Of a stretch of DNA of 7,597 nt, positions 6,275 to 7,597 are shown one piece after another (position 1 is the first letter of the stretch; the number at the start of each line of letters is the position of its first letter). The notes under the pieces are model-generated. The model saw nothing but the letters and a program-made list of their open reading frames with translations. It had not been told where the DNA came from and ran no database searches. Origin of the DNA: JACRBK01 sp964427955 (GTDB taxonomy: Bacteria; Chloroflexota; Anaerolineae; Aggregatilineales; Aggregatilineaceae); the NCBI GenBank assembly GCA_964427955.1, contig CAYRWY010000297.1, positions 1-7,597 of the forward strand. The letters run 5' to 3'. Both the position numbers and the translations under genes were made by a program.

Positions 6275-6280
6275 TATAAT
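6275..6280 (+). promoter_or_regulatory. Perfect -10 box (TATAAT) of the downstream gene pair
   Basis: A consensus TATAAT sits 36 bases before the preferred ATG at 6316. No good -35 hexamer is found at 16-18 bases (TTTTCT or TTTCTC, overlapping the terminator T-run, is the best), so an activator or a strong -10 may carry the promoter. Transcription would begin near 6286-6288, on top of the alternative GTG start, which argues for the ATG at 6316. Confidence 0.5.
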
Positions 6281-6315
6281 CACGAGTGATCCTTTGGCCT
6301 TCGGGAGCATCTGGC

Positions 6316-7131
6316 ATGGACCCGGTGTTAGCTCTGGCGATTGTTTCATTTGGCGCATTCCTCATTGTGCTGGTCACGGCTATTATCTATGTCTTCTCGG
6401 TGCGCCCGTACCTGTTGGATTCCTCCCAGCTCGGCGGGTCAGACTCAACCGGCGGAGACCTGTACGACGAGTTGGCCGGGCAGCGAGCGGTGATCGAGCA
6501 GTCCTATTCTGGCCTGCGTGGCACCTTGACCGCCCAATCGGAGACCGTGAATTCGCTGGTTCGCCTGGTCGGTGAGCAGGGGGACAAACTGGATGGCATC
6601 GGCCAACGCCTGACCCGTCAGGAAGGCCGGTTGGATCGCATGGCGGACGCGGCCAGTGCGCGCAGTGACGAAAAGTTGACCGAACAGGCCCGCCTGCTGG
6701 CCGAGCTGGATCGCGAGTTGGCCGACCAGTCGCAGGTGGTGCACAAACTCGACGGCAAGGTCAACGAGCATACCACGCTGCTCGTCGCGGCGGCGGCGGA
6801 GCGGCGCGAGCAGTCCAGCCGCCTGGATCGCATCCTCCAGCAGCTTGGCCAGGTGATTCCGCTGGTCAACAAAGTGGCTCCCGCTGCCGAGCCGCACCAT
6901 CACGGTGAAGATCGCCTGACCGACATCAAGGGCATTGGTCCGGTGTACGCGAGCCGGTTGTACGAGGGTGGGGTCGAGTCGTTCCGCCAGTTGGCCTCGA
7001 TGACGCCGGAAGAGATTCTTATCCTGCTCAATCTCCCCGAATGGCGCAAACGCGGGGCCAACGTGCAGGGGTGGATCGAGCAGGCGCAGATCCTGGCCTC
7101 GCAGCGTGAGAAAGTCGAGGGTGCGCCGTGA
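6316..7131 (+). CDS. Membrane-anchored coiled-coil protein with C-terminal helix-hairpin-helix domain
   Basis: This 271-residue protein starts with one membrane helix at about 6-28 (LALAIVSFGAFLIVLVTAII). A Gly/Ser-rich spacer comes next, then a long helical, heptad-like region at about 48-185 full of Gln, Glu, Arg and Leu (for example QRLTRQEGRLDRMAD and EQARLLAELDRELADQ). After a Pro-Ala-His linker (AAEPHHHGED) the C-terminal domain at about 199-262 shows LTDIKGIGPVYASRLYEGGV, a helix-hairpin-helix with the GIGP turn. HhH domains usually bind DNA non-specifically but can also mediate protein contacts. The ATG at 6316 is chosen over GTG 6286 because GGGAG lies 8 bases before it and because 6286 falls on the predicted transcription start. 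It overlaps the next gene by four bases. The layout suggests a rod reaching from the membrane to a nucleic acid or protein partner in the cytoplasm. The exact role is unknown. Confidence 0.8.
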   Translation: MDPVLALAIVSFGAFLIVLVTAIIYVFSVRPYLLDSSQLGGSDSTGGDLYDELAGQRAVIEQSYSGLRGTLTAQSETVNSLVRLVGEQGDKLDGIGQRLTRQEGRLDRMADAASARSDEKLTEQARLLAELDRELADQSQVVHKLDGKVNEHTTLLVAAAAERREQSSRLDRILQQLGQVIPLVNKVAPAAEPHHHGEDRLTDIKGIGPVYASRLYEGGVESFRQLASMTPEEILILLNLPEWRKRGANVQGWIEQAQILASQREKVEGAP

Positions 7132-7597
7132 CGTTCAGTGTACGGCGACGCACGGTCCGCCGCCTGGATGCCTTGCTCGTGGCGCTGTTGGCCACGTCCG
7201 CGGTCGCGGCGATCCTCTTTGTGCTGCACTACGTGACCGAGGACGAGCACCCCGCCGCCACGGTCAGCGTCACTCCTGAGCCTACGCCTTCCTCCACGCC
7301 GACTTCTACCTCTACGTCCACCTCGACCAGTACGCCGACGAGTACGGCTACCACGACACGGACAGCCACCGCCAGCGCGACGCCCACTCCCTGGCCGGTT
7401 CCCGAAGTCGCTCCGTTGAACCTGGCGAAACTCTACGCCGGACAGCCGGTCATCTTGACCGGCGCGGCCCAGCCCGGCGATCTCATCCAGGTCTACGATC
7501 AGGAGCAGCCCATCGGATCGACGGTGGCGAGCGTGGATGGAACGTGGGCGGTCGAGTTGGTTGCCGGACTGGCCGAGGGTTATCACGTGCTGTCCGT
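7128..7597 (+). CDS. Surface protein with Thr/Ser/Pro-rich stalk and Ig-like domain (3' end beyond the window)
   Basis: An open frame starts with GTG at 7128, overlapping the previous stop (GTGA), with GAGGG 6 bases upstream, and stays open to the window end (156 complete codons). A basic N-terminus (VRRRTVRRLD) precedes a membrane helix at about 15-35, consistent with a signal anchor and an outside C-terminus. Residues about 45-92 are almost entirely Thr, Ser, Pro and Ala, including an alternating Thr-Ser run, a typical extended stalk of cell-surface proteins. From about 98 onward, the strands PVILTGAAQPGDLIQVYDQ and GSTVASVDGTWAVELVAGL resemble bacterial Ig-like repeats. It probably continues with further Ig-like or wall-binding domains. 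The overlap implies co-translation with the HhH protein. A large minus-strand ORF over this area is a shadow. Confidence 0.8.
   Translation, partial: MTFSVRRRTVRRLDALLVALLATSAVAAILFVLHYVTEDEHPAATVSVTPEPTPSSTPTSTSTSTSTSTPTSTATTTRTATASATPTPWPVPEVAPLNLAKLYAGQPVILTGAAQPGDLIQVYDQEQPIGSTVASVDGTWAVELVAGLAEGYHVLS
7272..7391 (+). repeat. Low-complexity Thr/Ser/Pro coding tract
   Basis: About 40 codons encode mostly Thr, Ser, Pro and Ala, with strictly alternating Thr-Ser from residue 59 to 69. The serines use TCT, TCC, TCG and AGT and the threonines ACT, ACC and ACG, so the DNA is not a simple tandem repeat. The protein composition is kept while the codons vary. Confidence 0.75.

Noticed and set aside
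6900..7586. Long minus-strand ORF (228 codons)
   Set aside because: It lies opposite two well-supported + strand genes. Its product is a low-complexity Arg/Gly-rich sequence created by the complement of the Thr/Ser/Pro stalk.
1..7597. Mobile element, CRISPR array, tRNA or rRNA
   Set aside because: No transposase or integrase motif, no spaced direct repeats and no cloverleaf or rRNA-like sequence was found on reading through the window.

Overview
The window reads as chromosomal DNA of a free-living bacterium with moderately high GC content, most likely a member of the Chloroflexota (Anaerolineae-like). That placement is an inference. It rests on the overall style of the proteins, above all a membrane-anchored surface protein with a Thr/Ser/Pro-rich linker leading into an Ig-like fold, a stand-alone Npt/Tlc-like transporter, and an ECF sigma factor followed by a small two-helix membrane protein. 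No rRNA, tRNA or other phylogenetic marker is present. All genes lie on the + strand, and no mobile element, CRISPR array or RNA gene was seen.

Region 1 (1-1111) has an AT-rich leader, then an ECF-type sigma-70 factor (149-679). Six bases later comes a 141-residue protein with two membrane helices (686-1111) that sits where an anti-sigma factor would be expected but has no zinc-binding anti-sigma motif. Region 2 (1112-1859) has a 107-base gap containing a possible structured leader, an unrecognised single-pass membrane protein (1219-1785), and a strong hairpin (1827-1859).

Region 3 (1966-6214) is the most interesting part. Four tightly spaced genes (gaps of 46, 16 and 17 bases), ending in a clear intrinsic terminator (6220-6254), probably form one operon. 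They encode a 12-helix-class transporter related to the Npt/Tlc nucleotide carriers, a C39-like cysteine peptidase without a signal peptide, a SAM methyltransferase with an N-terminal Trm112-like domain, and a Cache/HAMP transmembrane receptor that ends in a coiled coil with no enzymatic output domain. The combination of transport, proteolysis, methylation and sensing suggests a dedicated modification, processing or signalling module. No precursor peptide is visible and no named system fits, so the joint function is a hypothesis.

Region 4 (6275-7597) begins with a perfect TATAAT box just after the terminator. It holds a membrane-anchored coiled-coil protein with a C-terminal helix-hairpin-helix domain (6316-7131). 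Overlapping it by four bases is the start of a surface protein (7128 to the window end) with one membrane helix, a Thr/Ser/Pro-rich stalk and the beginning of an Ig-like domain.
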